Part shown: piece by piece, positions 1-7,714 of the stretch
Position numbering within the stretch: the first letter of the stretch is position 1
Layout of the letters: each line of letters begins with the position of its first letter
Assembly (NCBI RefSeq): GCF_001428005.1
Contig: NZ_LMSB01000006.1
Span: 53,324 to 117,323 of the forward strand
Direction of reading: 5' to 3'
Length of the DNA stretch: 64,000 nucleotides
Source of the DNA: Arthrobacter sp. Soil736
Lineage (GTDB): Bacteria; Actinomycetota; Actinomycetes; Actinomycetales; Micrococcaceae
The notes under the pieces: generated by a model
Database searches by the model: none
Told to the model about the DNA's origin: nothing
What the model saw: only the letters and a program-made list of their open reading frames with translations
Made by a program: the position numbers and the translations under genes

Positions 1-1172
1 AGGTTGAGCTGCCGGATGAGCCGCTGCGGCGGATAGAGCTTCGCGATCCGCCGCTCGCTGCTGATCCCCACGTGCGCCAGTCCCAGCCGCAGCGCCTCGA
101 AGGCCAGGGCCAGCTGCATCGGCTGGAAGTTCCCGCCGGAGACCATCCGGCCGGACGCCAGGTCCGTCAGCGGGTTGTCGCCGCGGCCGTTGAGCTCCAC
201 CTCCAGGGCGTCGGCGAGCGCCGTGACCTGGGCCCTGAAGGCGCCGTGCGTCTGGGGCGCGGCCCGGAAGGACAGGGCGTCCTGCACCGACACGTCGCGC
301 CGGGGATCCTCCAGCCAGCCGCCCCGCAGCAGGTGCCGGACCTTGGCGGCGGAGACCCTCTGGCCGTCCACGGCCTTGGCCGCCTGCACCGCCGGCGAAA
401 ACGGGCTGAGGTTCCCGCCGCCGTCGTACCGTGCGGTTGCCTCCAGCGACAACGCGAGCGCGGTGTCCGCGAGGTCGGCAAGCTGCAGGAGCCGGCCGAG
501 TTCGAGCGCGCCGGCGCCGATGGAGTACGCGTTGGCGCTGACGACAGCGAGGGCCTCGCCCGGCGCCAGGACCAGCGGTTCCAGCCCTGCCCGGGCGAGC
601 GCCTCGGCACCGGCCACGAGGGTGCCGTCCGCCGCGAGCACCTGCCCTTCCCCGATGGCGACGGCGGCCACGGCCGCCAGCTGGGTCAGGTCCGACGATC
701 CCACGGACCCGTCGCGCGGAATGGCCGGAACCACTCCCCTGTTGAGCAGTTCGGCATAGAACCTGGCCGTGTCCGGGCGGACTCCGGAACCGCCGCGGGT
801 GAAGCCGATGAGCCTGGCCAGGATCACGGCGCGCACCTCGTCGGGGGCGAGCAGCGCTCCCACTCCGCTGTGGTGGTACCGGATCACCTGGATCTGGTAG
901 TCGAGGATGGACTCTTCCTCGACGGCGGTGTCCCGGCCGGAGCCGAGCAGGGTGTTGAGTCCGTACACCTTGTGACCGGAGTCGATGGCTGCCTGGACCA
1001 CGTCGCGGGACAGCCCCACCAGTTCGAGGGCCTCGGCGCTCAGGACAACCTCGACCGCCGGATCTGCCGCGGCCCTGGCCACTTCCTCCGCCCGGATGTG
1101 CGCCGTGCCGATCAGGAAGGCGCCCCGCCGGGCGCCCGGCTGGCGGCCCTCGGATGCTCTGGCCCCGTCCAT
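1..1172 (-). CDS. HAL/PAL-family aromatic amino acid lyase-like protein, partial (3' end beyond window)
   Basis: The reading frame runs without a stop from an ATG at 1172 to the window edge (390 codons seen). Family landmarks are clear: a YGLNT motif near residue 62, QDALSFR..PQ near residue 310, SGGNFQP near residue 355 and SERRI close to the edge. Histidine and phenylalanine ammonia-lyases use an MIO cofactor made by cyclisation of Ala-Ser-Gly inside VGASGD. Here the same place reads VGSSD (residues 157-161), one residue shorter and without that triad. The start lies 4 bp after the stop of the upstream monooxygenase gene, so the two are probably one operon. The family is confident; lyase activity is doubtful, so no hutH symbol is given. 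Confidence 0.8.
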   Translation of the reverse strand, partial: MDGARASEGRQPGARRGAFLIGTAHIRAEEVARAAADPAVEVVLSAEALELVGLSRDVVQAAIDSGHKVYGLNTLLGSGRDTAVEEESILDYQIQVIRYHHSGVGALLAPDEVRAVILARLIGFTRGGSGVRPDTARFYAELLNRGVVPAIPRDGSVGSSDLTQLAAVAAVAIGEGQVLAADGTLVAGAEALARAGLEPLVLAPGEALAVVSANAYSIGAGALELGRLLQLADLADTALALSLEATARYDGGGNLSPFSPAVQAAKAVDGQRVSAAKVRHLLRGGWLEDPRRDVSVQDALSFRAAPQTHGAFRAQVTALADALEVELNGRGDNPLTDLASGRMVSGGNFQPMQLALAFEALRLGLAHVGISSERRIAKLYPPQRLIRQLN

Positions 1173-1176
1173 GGCG

Positions 1177-2505
1177 CTAGAAGTCCAGCAGGTTCCGGCG
1201 GAACCCGCCGTCGCCGTAGCTTGTCCGCAGCAGCCCCCGGCGGCGCAGCACCGGCGCCAGCTTGTCCAGCACGCCGTGCACGGTGGCGGGGTCCACGAAT
1301 CCGGAGAACAGGAAGCCGTCCCCGCCCACCGCCGCCCCGGTCTCCTCCAGGTAGTCGGCGATTTCCTCGGCCGTGCCGATGATGCTGTCGCCGGCGCCGC
1401 CGCTCCTGGCCTGCAGGAGCTGGCGCAGCGTGGAACCGGGCGGACCTGCCTTGGCGAAGTGGTCCAGCGTGCCCTGGTTGCTGTTGGTGGTGAGCTCCGG
1501 GAGGGGCTCGTCCAGGTCGAACTGTTTGAAGTCGATCACGGAAAGGTAGGAGATGGAGTTCAGCTGGCTGTCGATGTCCCGCTGCGTGAGCTGGCGGCGC
1601 TGCTCCCAGAGCTCATCAGCCTCGGCCCGGGATCCCACCACAGTGGGCTTGAAAACGAAGAGGACCTTGACGTCGTCGGCGTTCCGCCCGGCCGCGGTTG
1701 CCTCGGCCCGGATCGAATCGCGGTAGGCCTTCATGCCGTCGGCGCCGCGGGCCAGGGCGATCGCCACGTCCGCGTTTCCTCCGGCGAACGCCTTGCCGCG
1801 CGGGGAGGCGCCGGCCTGCACCAGCACGGGCTCCTCCGGCAGCGGTGCCGTGTTCAGCGGGCCGCGGACCTTGAAGAACTCGCCGCTGTGGTGGATGGGC
1901 CGGACCTTGGTGTGGTCAGCAAAGACGCCCGCTTCCGCGTCCTCCACGATGGCGTCCGGCTCCCAGCTGCGCCACAGCTTGCGCACCACGTGCACAAATT
2001 CCTCCGCCTTCTCGTACCGGAGGTCGTGTTCGATCTGCTGGTCCAGGCCGTAGTTCTGCGCGGCGAGGTCACTGCCCGAGGTCACCACGTTCCAGCCGAG
2101 CTGCCCGTTGGAGAAGTGCTGCAGAGTGGCCAGGAGCCGGGCCGCGGTGAACGGCGGGTAGAAGGACGCGCTGACCGTGGGCACGATCCCCAGGTGCTCC
2201 GTGGCGGACAGCAGGTACGGCACCAGGGCGAGCGGATCATGCTTCGGGGCGAAGGACGCCTGGGCCAGGCTCACCTGCGCGCTGCCGCCGTACGTGTCCG
2301 GGACGGTGAGCGAATCCTCGATGATGAACAGGTCCAGGCCCGCCCGCTCGAACTCCCGCACGGCATGCTGGTACAGCGCGGGTTTCTTCCAGTCGTAACC
2401 GATCCCGTAGCCCGGCGTCCCCCATCCCTGGACTCCGAAGCCATGGCCCACAAACCATCCAAAGTGCAGCATGGGACTGACTGTATTGCCGCTCGACTCG
2501 TTCAC
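1177..2505 (-). CDS. LLM-class flavin-dependent monooxygenase, NtaA/SnaA/DmoA type
   Basis: This 442-aa protein matches the bacterial-luciferase-like TIM barrels that use reduced FMN from a partner reductase to oxidise sulfur- or nitrogen-containing small molecules (nitrilotriacetate, EDTA and dimethylsulfide monooxygenases). Seen: the N-terminal HFGWF segment, FIIEDS near residue 60, LGIVPTVSASFYPP near 110, GWNVVTS near 138 and the QAGASPRGKAFA stretch near 235. Length is normal for the family. The substrate cannot be read from sequence. It is the first gene of a likely two-gene operon with the downstream lyase-like gene. A candidate promoter lies 45-72 bp upstream. Confidence 0.88.
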   Translation of the reverse strand: MNESSGNTVSPMLHFGWFVGHGFGVQGWGTPGYGIGYDWKKPALYQHAVREFERAGLDLFIIEDSLTVPDTYGGSAQVSLAQASFAPKHDPLALVPYLLSATEHLGIVPTVSASFYPPFTAARLLATLQHFSNGQLGWNVVTSGSDLAAQNYGLDQQIEHDLRYEKAEEFVHVVRKLWRSWEPDAIVEDAEAGVFADHTKVRPIHHSGEFFKVRGPLNTAPLPEEPVLVQAGASPRGKAFAGGNADVAIALARGADGMKAYRDSIRAEATAAGRNADDVKVLFVFKPTVVGSRAEADELWEQRRQLTQRDIDSQLNSISYLSVIDFKQFDLDEPLPELTTNSNQGTLDHFAKAGPPGSTLRQLLQARSGGAGDSIIGTAEEIADYLEETGAAVGGDGFLFSGFVDPATVHGVLDKLAPVLRRRGLLRTSYGDGGFRRNLLDF

Positions 2506-2549
2506 TGCTGCCTGGTTTCATCCGGCGTTACGGTGGTTCATCTCCCGTC

Positions 2550-2577
2550 ATTATCCCCCCGGGCGGCGCCCATGCAA
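2550..2577 (-). promoter_or_regulatory. candidate sigma70-type promoter of the LLM monooxygenase gene
   Basis: Read on the minus strand there is TTGCAT (2577-2572), a 16-bp GC-rich spacer, then GATAAT (2555-2550), about 45 bp before the start codon. The elements match the housekeeping consensus moderately well. No experimental support. Confidence 0.4.
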
Positions 2578-2613
2578 CCGGACTTCCGCGGCCCCAGCGT
2601 TACGCAACATGAC

Positions 2614-2641
2614 GACGACGGCGGTGCGCGCCGCCGTCGTC
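2614..2641. promoter_or_regulatory. perfect 11-bp inverted repeat upstream of the riboswitch (operator or terminator)
   Basis: The arms GACGACGGCGG (2614-2624) and CCGCCGTCGTC (2631-2641) are perfectly complementary around a 6-nt loop. A T-run follows at 2651-2655 and the riboswitch fold begins at 2659. Because it sits between divergent genes and just before the aptamer, it could overlap the promoter of the metZ operon as an operator. It could instead end stray transcription entering from the left. Confidence 0.5.
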
Positions 2642-2658
2642 GGTGTTACGTTTTTGGG

Positions 2659-2740
2659 GAGTAATGAGAACCGGCGCCAAGCCCTGACTGGCCGGTCGGC
2701 AACCCTCCCTTTCGCGGCGGGGTGCCTCAGGTGAATACTC
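2659..2740 (+). ncRNA. S-adenosylmethionine riboswitch, SAM-IV (SAM-I/IV) type
   Basis: The leader folds as expected for the actinobacterial SAM-IV aptamer. P1 pairs GAGTA (2659-2663) with TACTC (2736-2740). P2 pairs ACCGGC (2670-2675) with GCCGGT (2691-2696) around a GCCAAGCCC-type loop. P3 joins CCCTCC (2703-2708) to GGCGGGG (2716-2722). The aptamer ends about 50 nt before a three-gene operon that ends in metZ, which fits SAM feedback on methionine synthesis. High SAM is expected to lower expression. Class assignment is from the pattern; a covariance search would settle SAM-I versus SAM-IV. Confidence 0.85.
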
Positions 2741-2788
2741 GGCATATCGACCACTTCGAGCTGCAAGCGTGAGAGAAGGAGATCCGTT

Positions 2789-3097
2789 ATGACGGACGCC
2801 CCCGCCGGCGTAACCCTGCCGACCCAGCAGGACAAGCCTGAGGAAAAACTGTCCTACCGCCTGATCACGGGACCGGACGACCGCGCCTTCTGTGAGCGCA
2901 TCTCCACAGCCCTGGCCGAGGGATACGTGCTTCACGGCAGCCCCGCCGCCGCGTACAACGGCATCAATGTGATCGTGGCGCAGGCCCTCGTCCTGCCCGC
3001 CGCGATCGCCAGCGCCGACGCCGCCGTGGCCACCGCCGTGGACCGGCTGGACTCGGACGAAGACCTCAACGCCGAAGCATTCGAGGGGCACGCATGA
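2789..3097 (+). CDS. DUF1737 domain protein
   Basis: A 102-aa protein dominated by a DUF1737 domain (core YRLITGPDDRAFCERI from about residue 23, then LHGSPAAAYNG). The molecular role of the domain is unknown. A GAGAAGGAG ribosome site sits just before the ATG. The gene is the first behind the SAM riboswitch and overlaps the rhodanese gene by 4 bp (ATGA), so the two are co-translated. Its place suggests a link to sulfur or methionine metabolism; this is inference from position only. Confidence 0.85.
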   Translation: MTDAPAGVTLPTQQDKPEEKLSYRLITGPDDRAFCERISTALAEGYVLHGSPAAAYNGINVIVAQALVLPAAIASADAAVATAVDRLDSDEDLNAEAFEGHA

Positions 3098-3504
3098 GCT
3101 ACGCCGGAGACCTGACCCCGCCGGATGCGTGGGCCAAGCTGGAGGAGGGCGCCATCCTGGTGGACGTCCGCACCGAGGGCGAGTGGGCGCACATCGGCAT
3201 TCCGGACACCAAGGCCACGGAGAATGACCCGCTGTTCATCCAGTGGACCTTCCCCGGCGGCATCCCCAACCGCGACTTCATCGAGCAGCTGAAGCAGCAG
3301 GCCCCGGAGGACACCAGCGTGGAGCTCGTGTTCCTGTGCCGCTCGGGCCAGCGGTCCATTGCGGCCGCCATTGCCGCCACGCAGGCGGGCTTCACCGCCT
3401 ACAACGTCCTCGAGGGCTTCGAGGGGGAGCCCGACCGCTACGGCGAGCGCACCGTCAACGGCTGGAAGAACCGCGGCCTGCCAACGAACCTGGGAAAGAA
3501 CTAA
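3094..3504 (+). CDS. rhodanese-like sulfurtransferase
   Basis: A 136-aa single rhodanese domain. The N-terminal part has the ILVDVRTEGEW motif, and the active-site loop CRSGQRS (Cys near residue 89) carries the persulfide-forming cysteine and the cradle arginine/serine. Rhodaneses move sulfane sulfur between carriers. Its place between DUF1737 and metZ under a SAM riboswitch suggests that it supplies or handles reduced sulfur for homocysteine formation, which is inference. It overlaps the upstream gene by 4 bp, and metZ starts directly after its stop. Confidence 0.92.
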   Translation: MSYAGDLTPPDAWAKLEEGAILVDVRTEGEWAHIGIPDTKATENDPLFIQWTFPGGIPNRDFIEQLKQQAPEDTSVELVFLCRSGQRSIAAAIAATQAGFTAYNVLEGFEGEPDRYGERTVNGWKNRGLPTNLGKN

Positions 3505-4713
3505 GTGACCTTCAATCAAGACGCCGCAGGCTGGAGCCCGGAGACCCAGGCCGTCCGCGGCGGGCTGGACCGCACCAACTTCCAGGAAACCACGGAGCCC
3601 GTGTTCCTGAACTCCGGGTTCGTCTACGAATCCGCTGCCGCCGCCGAGCGTGCCTTCACCGGCGAGGACGAACGCTTTGTCTACTCCCGCTACGGCAACC
3701 CGTCCGTGGCCACCTTCCAGGAGCGGCTGCGCCTGCTCGAGGGCACCGAGGCGTGCTTCGCGACGGCGTCCGGCATGTCCGCCGTGTTCACCGCCCTCGG
3801 CGCGCTGCTCGCCGCCGGGGACCGCGTGGTTGCCGCCCGTTCCCTGTTCGGTTCCTGCTTCGTGATCCTCAACGAGATCCTGCCGCGCTGGGGCGTGGAG
3901 ACGGTGTTCGTTGACGGACCGGACCTGGAGCAGTGGCGCGAGGCCCTGTCGGTGCCCACCACGGCGGTCTTCTTCGAGTCGCCGTCGAACCCCATGCAGG
4001 AGATCGTGGACATCGCCGCGGTCAGCGAACTGGCACATGCCGCGGGGGCCACTGTCGTCGTCGACAACGTCTTTGCCACCCCGCTGCTGCAGCGCTGCGG
4101 CGAGCTCGGCGCGGACGTGATCGTCTACTCCGGCACCAAGCACATCGACGGCCAGGGCCGGGTCTTGGGCGGGGCCATCCTGGGCACCAAGGAATTTATC
4201 GACGGGCCGGTCAGGCAGCTCATGCGCCACACGGGGCCGGCCCTGTCTGCGTTCAACGCCTGGGTGCTCACCAAGGGCCTGGAAACCATGGCCCTGCGCG
4301 TGAACCACTCGTCGGCCACGGCACTGCGCCTCGCCGAATGGCTTGAGAACCAGCCCGCCGTCAGCTGGGTCAAGTATCCGCTGCTGAAGTCCCACCCGCA
4401 GTACGAGCTGGCCGCGAAGCAGATGAAGGCCGGCGGCACCGTGCTCACCCTGGAACTCGCGACGACGGCCGGCCAGTCGGGCAAGGACGCCGCCTTTGCG
4501 CTGCTGGATGCCCTGAAGATCATCGACATCTCCAACAACCTGGGGGACGCCAAGTCCCTCATCACCCACCCCGCCACCACGACGCACCGCGCCATGGGCC
4601 CGGAAGGCCGTGCGGCCATCGGTCTCAGCGACGGCGTGGTGCGCCTGTCCGTGGGGCTCGAGGACGCCGAGGACCTGATCGGGGACCTGGAACAGGCGCT
4701 CAAGCAGATCTGA
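3505..4713 (+). CDS. metZ: O-succinylhomoserine sulfhydrylase
   Basis: A 402-aa Cys/Met metabolism PLP enzyme that makes homocysteine from an acylated homoserine and sulfide. Seen: VYSRYGNPSV near residue 50, TASGMSAVFTAL near 90 and the PLP-lysine site VYSGTKHIDGQGRVLGG (Lys near 212). The SGTKHIDGQGR signature and length favour MetZ over the longer MetY. The GTG start directly follows the rhodanese stop. It is the last gene of the riboswitch-controlled operon, so its expression should fall when SAM is plentiful. Whether the acyl group is succinyl or acetyl is not proven by sequence. Confidence 0.93.
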   Translation: MTFNQDAAGWSPETQAVRGGLDRTNFQETTEPVFLNSGFVYESAAAAERAFTGEDERFVYSRYGNPSVATFQERLRLLEGTEACFATASGMSAVFTALGALLAAGDRVVAARSLFGSCFVILNEILPRWGVETVFVDGPDLEQWREALSVPTTAVFFESPSNPMQEIVDIAAVSELAHAAGATVVVDNVFATPLLQRCGELGADVIVYSGTKHIDGQGRVLGGAILGTKEFIDGPVRQLMRHTGPALSAFNAWVLTKGLETMALRVNHSSATALRLAEWLENQPAVSWVKYPLLKSHPQYELAAKQMKAGGTVLTLELATTAGQSGKDAAFALLDALKIIDISNNLGDAKSLITHPATTTHRAMGPEGRAAIGLSDGVVRLSVGLEDAEDLIGDLEQALKQI

Positions 4714-4743
4714 TGTTTCCGGGCTGATTGTTCGGGGTGGCTG

Positions 4744-5049
4744 TCAGCCGTCATGTTGGAGGGACAATACGACCTCCACCTCATCGCCGGCGCTGATGCG
4801 TGCCGCGGTCCTGATGGCCTTCTTGACCGGGAGCACGTAGGACCGGCTCCTGCTCTCGGGGAACAGGGACGTCTGCCACTGGTGGCCGGCAATCGAGGCC
4901 GTGACTTTCACCGAGCCGAAGCCCCTCCGGAAGGCGGCCGACTCCTCGCGGATGTCGTCGGCGAGGTCCTCCGGCAGAGTGAGGAAGTGCCAGCCGGAGT
5001 CCCCCGGGTAGAGCCACAATTCGGCCCGGAACGCATACGACGTCGTCAC
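4744..5049 (-). CDS. DUF1905 family protein
   Basis: A 101-aa protein of the DUF1905 family: F-x-AELW near the N-terminus, WHFLTLPEDLADDI, RRGFGSVKV and YVLPVKKAIR. These small proteins are widespread in actinobacteria; their function is not established. I chose the GTG at 5049 because the family match begins at the residues right after it. Longer upstream versions would run into the promoter and iron box of the divergent gene. It may share a control region with that gene. Confidence 0.8.
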   Translation of the reverse strand: MTTSYAFRAELWLYPGDSGWHFLTLPEDLADDIREESAAFRRGFGSVKVTASIAGHQWQTSLFPESRSRSYVLPVKKAIRTAARISAGDEVEVVLSLQHDG

Positions 5050-5093
5050 GAAATGAGTATGGCACGGCGTAACACCGGGCCGGTCGGTTTTAC

Positions 5094-5112
5094 TTAGGTA
5101 AGCCTTAACTAA
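5094..5112 (+). promoter_or_regulatory. DtxR/IdeR-type iron box
   Basis: The 19-bp site TTAGGTAAGCCTTAACTAA agrees with the DtxR consensus TTAGGTTAGCCTAACCTAA at 16 of 19 positions. It ends 13 bp before the GTG start of the adenylation-acyltransferase gene and overlaps the likely -10 region (TAAAAT-like, about 5112-5117). Iron-loaded DtxR binding here should block transcription, so the gene should be switched on when iron is scarce. Confidence 0.8.
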
Positions 5113-5125
5113 TAAAATCTCCCGG

Positions 5126-7714
5126 GTGACCACACAGCTTGATTTCGAGCGGGTGTCCTTTGCCTCGGATCTTGCGAGCCACGGGGACAGGCCCGCCATC
5201 CTTGCCGACGACTTCGCCCTGACCTACCGGGAACTTGCCGACCGCGTCGACGCCCTCGCGCTCCGGCTCGGCACCGAGCGGCGCCTGGTGGCGCTGGCCG
5301 CCGCCAACGACGTCGACTCCCTGGTTGCCTATCTGGCGGCCCTGGTCTCCGGCCACCCGCTGATCCTCGTCCCGGAGGACAAACCCGCCGCCCTGAACTC
5401 CATCGTGGCGGCCTACGACCCCGACGTCATTCTGCGCTCCGGGAACGGGCAGGCTGTGCTGGAGGAGCGCCGTCCCGGCACCCGGCACGAGCTGCATCCC
5501 GACCTTGCGCTCATGCTCAGCACCTCCGGCTCCACGGGATCCCCCAAGCTGGTGCGCCTGTCCCACGCCAACCTGCAGTCCAACGCCGAGTCCATCGCCG
5601 AGTACCTGGACATTGGCCCGGATGACCGCGCGGCCACGACCCTGCCGATGTCCTACTGCTACGGGCTGTCGGTGATCAACAGCCACCTGCTCCGCGGGGC
5701 CGGTCTGGTCCTCACCGACCTCTCCGTTGTTGATCCGTGCTTCTGGGAACTGTTCCGCAGCCGCGGGGCAACGGCATTCGCGGCCGTCCCCTACACCTTT
5801 GAGCTGCTGGAACGGGTGGGATTCGCGGACATGGAACTCCCCAGCCTGCGCTATGTGACCCAGGCCGGCGGCCGGCTCGCACCCGAGATGGTGCAAAGCT
5901 ACGCCGGGCTCGGGCGCCGGCGCGGCTGGGAACTCTTTGTGATGTACGGCCAGACCGAGGCCACGGCGCGGATGGCGTACCTGCCGCCCGATCTGGCAGC
6001 CACCGTGCCCGGAACCATCGGCATTCCCGTGCCCGGCGGAGCGTTCCGCATCGACCCCGCGCCCGGCCTGGAGCACGGCGAACTGGTATACACGGGCCCC
6101 AACGTCATGCTCGGCTACGCCGACCGCCCGGCGGACCTCGCCGCGGGCAGGACCATCAGCGAACTCCGCACGGGCGACCTCGCCCGGAGGCATCCCGCCG
6201 GCGTCTACGAGGTGGTGGGCCGGCGCAGCCGGTTCGTCAAGATCGTGGGGCTACGGGTCGACCTCGGGCAGGTGGAACGGATCCTGGCCGACCTTGGCGT
6301 GCAGGCGGCGAGCGCCGGCACCGACCAGGGCGTCGTCGTCGCCGTCGAAGGCGACCACGACACGCAGCTGCTGGGCAAGGTCCTCGCGCAGGGAATCGGG
6401 CTGCCGCGGGCGGCCCTTGAGCTGCACGCCGTCGAGCATCTCCCCCGCATGGCCACCGGCAAACTGGACTATCCGGCGGTCCTTGCGCTGTCCGGAAACA
6501 GCACGTCCGGCCCTGAGGTGTCCGGCCCTCAGCCGGCGGACCGCCCGTCGGCGGACAGCTCTTCGGCGACTGCCGCCGGGCCTGACAACGTCCGCAGGAT
6601 CTTCCGGGACACGCTGGAGCTCACGGACATCGCGGACGGCGACACGTTCGTCTCGCTGGGCGGGGACTCGCTGTCCTATGTGGCGGCGTCCGTGCGGCTG
6701 GAACAGGCCCTCGGCCACCTCCCGCCGGACTGGCACGTCACCCCCGTCCGGGACCTGGAACCGCGCAGGCGGGACGTGCCGGCGCGCAGGATGCGGCGCT
6801 TCTTCGCACCGCTCGAAACGAGCATCGTGCTGCGGGCCGTGTCGATCGTGCTGATCGTCAGCACGCACGTCGGGTTCTTCAGCTGGCAGGGCACCGCCCA
6901 CGTGCTCATGGCGGTGGCCGGATACAATTTCGCCCGCTTCCAGCTCTCCGGGGAACGGCTCCCGAGGCTCCGGCGGCAGCTTGCCAGCCTGGCCAGGGTG
7001 GTGGTCCCCAGCATGGCGTTCATCGCGTTCGCCTACCTGATCACCGACAGATACAGCCTCGCCAACGTCGTGCTGCTCAACGCCGTCATCGGGCCTGAGG
7101 CGGTGACCACCCAGTGGCACTTCTGGTTCATTGAGGTGCTTGTCTACCTGCTCGTGGGCATGACCGCCCTGCTCGCGATTCCCTGGCTGCACCGCGCCGA
7201 GCGGCGCTTCCCGCTGCTCTTCCCGCTCGCCATCACCGGAGCGGGGCTGCTCACCCGCTACGACCTGGTCGATCCCGGCGTGCCGCACACCGCGCCCGCC
7301 CTGTGGCTCTTCGCCCTGGGCTGGGCCGTCGCGCGGTCCCGGACCGTGGCCCAGCGGTGCCTCGTGTCTGCCCTCGCCGCCGTGACGGTTCCGGGGTTCT
7401 TCGAGAACGCCGCCCGGGAACTGACGGTGGTCGCGGGGATCCTGCTGCTCATCTGGCTACCGACGCTGCCGGTGCCGAGGGTCTTCGGCCGCCTGACCGT
7501 GCTGCTGGCCAGCGCCTCGCTCTACGCATACCTGGTCCATTGGGTGGTCTACCCGCCGCTGGCCGGGATCAGCCCCGCGCTGGCCGTGGCGGGATCGCTT
7601 GCCGCAGGCATTGGCTACTGGGCGCTGTGCATGCGGGTGATGGGAACAGTGAGCCGGTGGAAGATTGGCCGACGGCGGGAACGTTCCGGCGGCATCCGGC
7701 CTCAGACTGCCTGA
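5126..7714 (+). CDS. iron-regulated fusion: AMP-ligase (adenylation), carrier domain and membrane acyltransferase-3
   Basis: 862 aa with three modules. Residues ~10-460 form an AMP-forming ligase: TSGSTGSPK near 130, PMSYCYGLS, YGQTEAT near 275, TGDLARR and the C-terminal ATGKLD lysine near 446. Residues ~488-550 are a phosphopantetheine carrier with attachment site LGGDSL (Ser515). Residues ~560-845 hold about ten hydrophobic segments with the acyltransferase-3 hallmark R-x10-H (Arg570, His581) and a late LYAYLVHW motif. It should activate a carboxylic acid, load it on its own carrier and pass it to an acceptor at the membrane, like DltA-DltC plus an acyltransferase in one chain. Substrate unknown; the A4-type motif looks more acyl/aryl than amino acid. 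The iron box and lack of a ribosome site suggest iron-repressed, leaderless expression. Confidence 0.85.
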   Translation: MTTQLDFERVSFASDLASHGDRPAILADDFALTYRELADRVDALALRLGTERRLVALAAANDVDSLVAYLAALVSGHPLILVPEDKPAALNSIVAAYDPDVILRSGNGQAVLEERRPGTRHELHPDLALMLSTSGSTGSPKLVRLSHANLQSNAESIAEYLDIGPDDRAATTLPMSYCYGLSVINSHLLRGAGLVLTDLSVVDPCFWELFRSRGATAFAAVPYTFELLERVGFADMELPSLRYVTQAGGRLAPEMVQSYAGLGRRRGWELFVMYGQTEATARMAYLPPDLAATVPGTIGIPVPGGAFRIDPAPGLEHGELVYTGPNVMLGYADRPADLAAGRTISELRTGDLARRHPAGVYEVVGRRSRFVKIVGLRVDLGQVERILADLGVQAASAGTDQGVVVAVEGDHDTQLLGKVLAQGIGLPRAALELHAVEHLPRMATGKLDYPAVLALSGNSTSGPEVSGPQPADRPSADSSSATAAGPDNVRRIFRDTLELTDIADGDTFVSLGGDSLSYVAASVRLEQALGHLPPDWHVTPVRDLEPRRRDVPARRMRRFFAPLETSIVLRAVSIVLIVSTHVGFFSWQGTAHVLMAVAGYNFARFQLSGERLPRLRRQLASLARVVVPSMAFIAFAYLITDRYSLANVVLLNAVIGPEAVTTQWHFWFIEVLVYLLVGMTALLAIPWLHRAERRFPLLFPLAITGAGLLTRYDLVDPGVPHTAPALWLFALGWAVARSRTVAQRCLVSALAAVTVPGFFENAARELTVVAGILLLIWLPTLPVPRVFGRLTVLLASASLYAYLVHWVVYPPLAGISPALAVAGSLAAGIGYWALCMRVMGTVSRWKIGRRRERSGGIRPQTA

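Noticed and set aside
72..1382. Plus-strand frame at the left edge
   Set aside because: Antisense to the lyase-like gene and monooxygenase; no recognisable motif, whereas the minus-strand frames carry clear family blocks.
4744..5199. Longer version of the DUF1905 protein starting at 5199
   Set aside because: It would read through the iron box and promoter of the divergent gene; the family match starts after GTG 5049.
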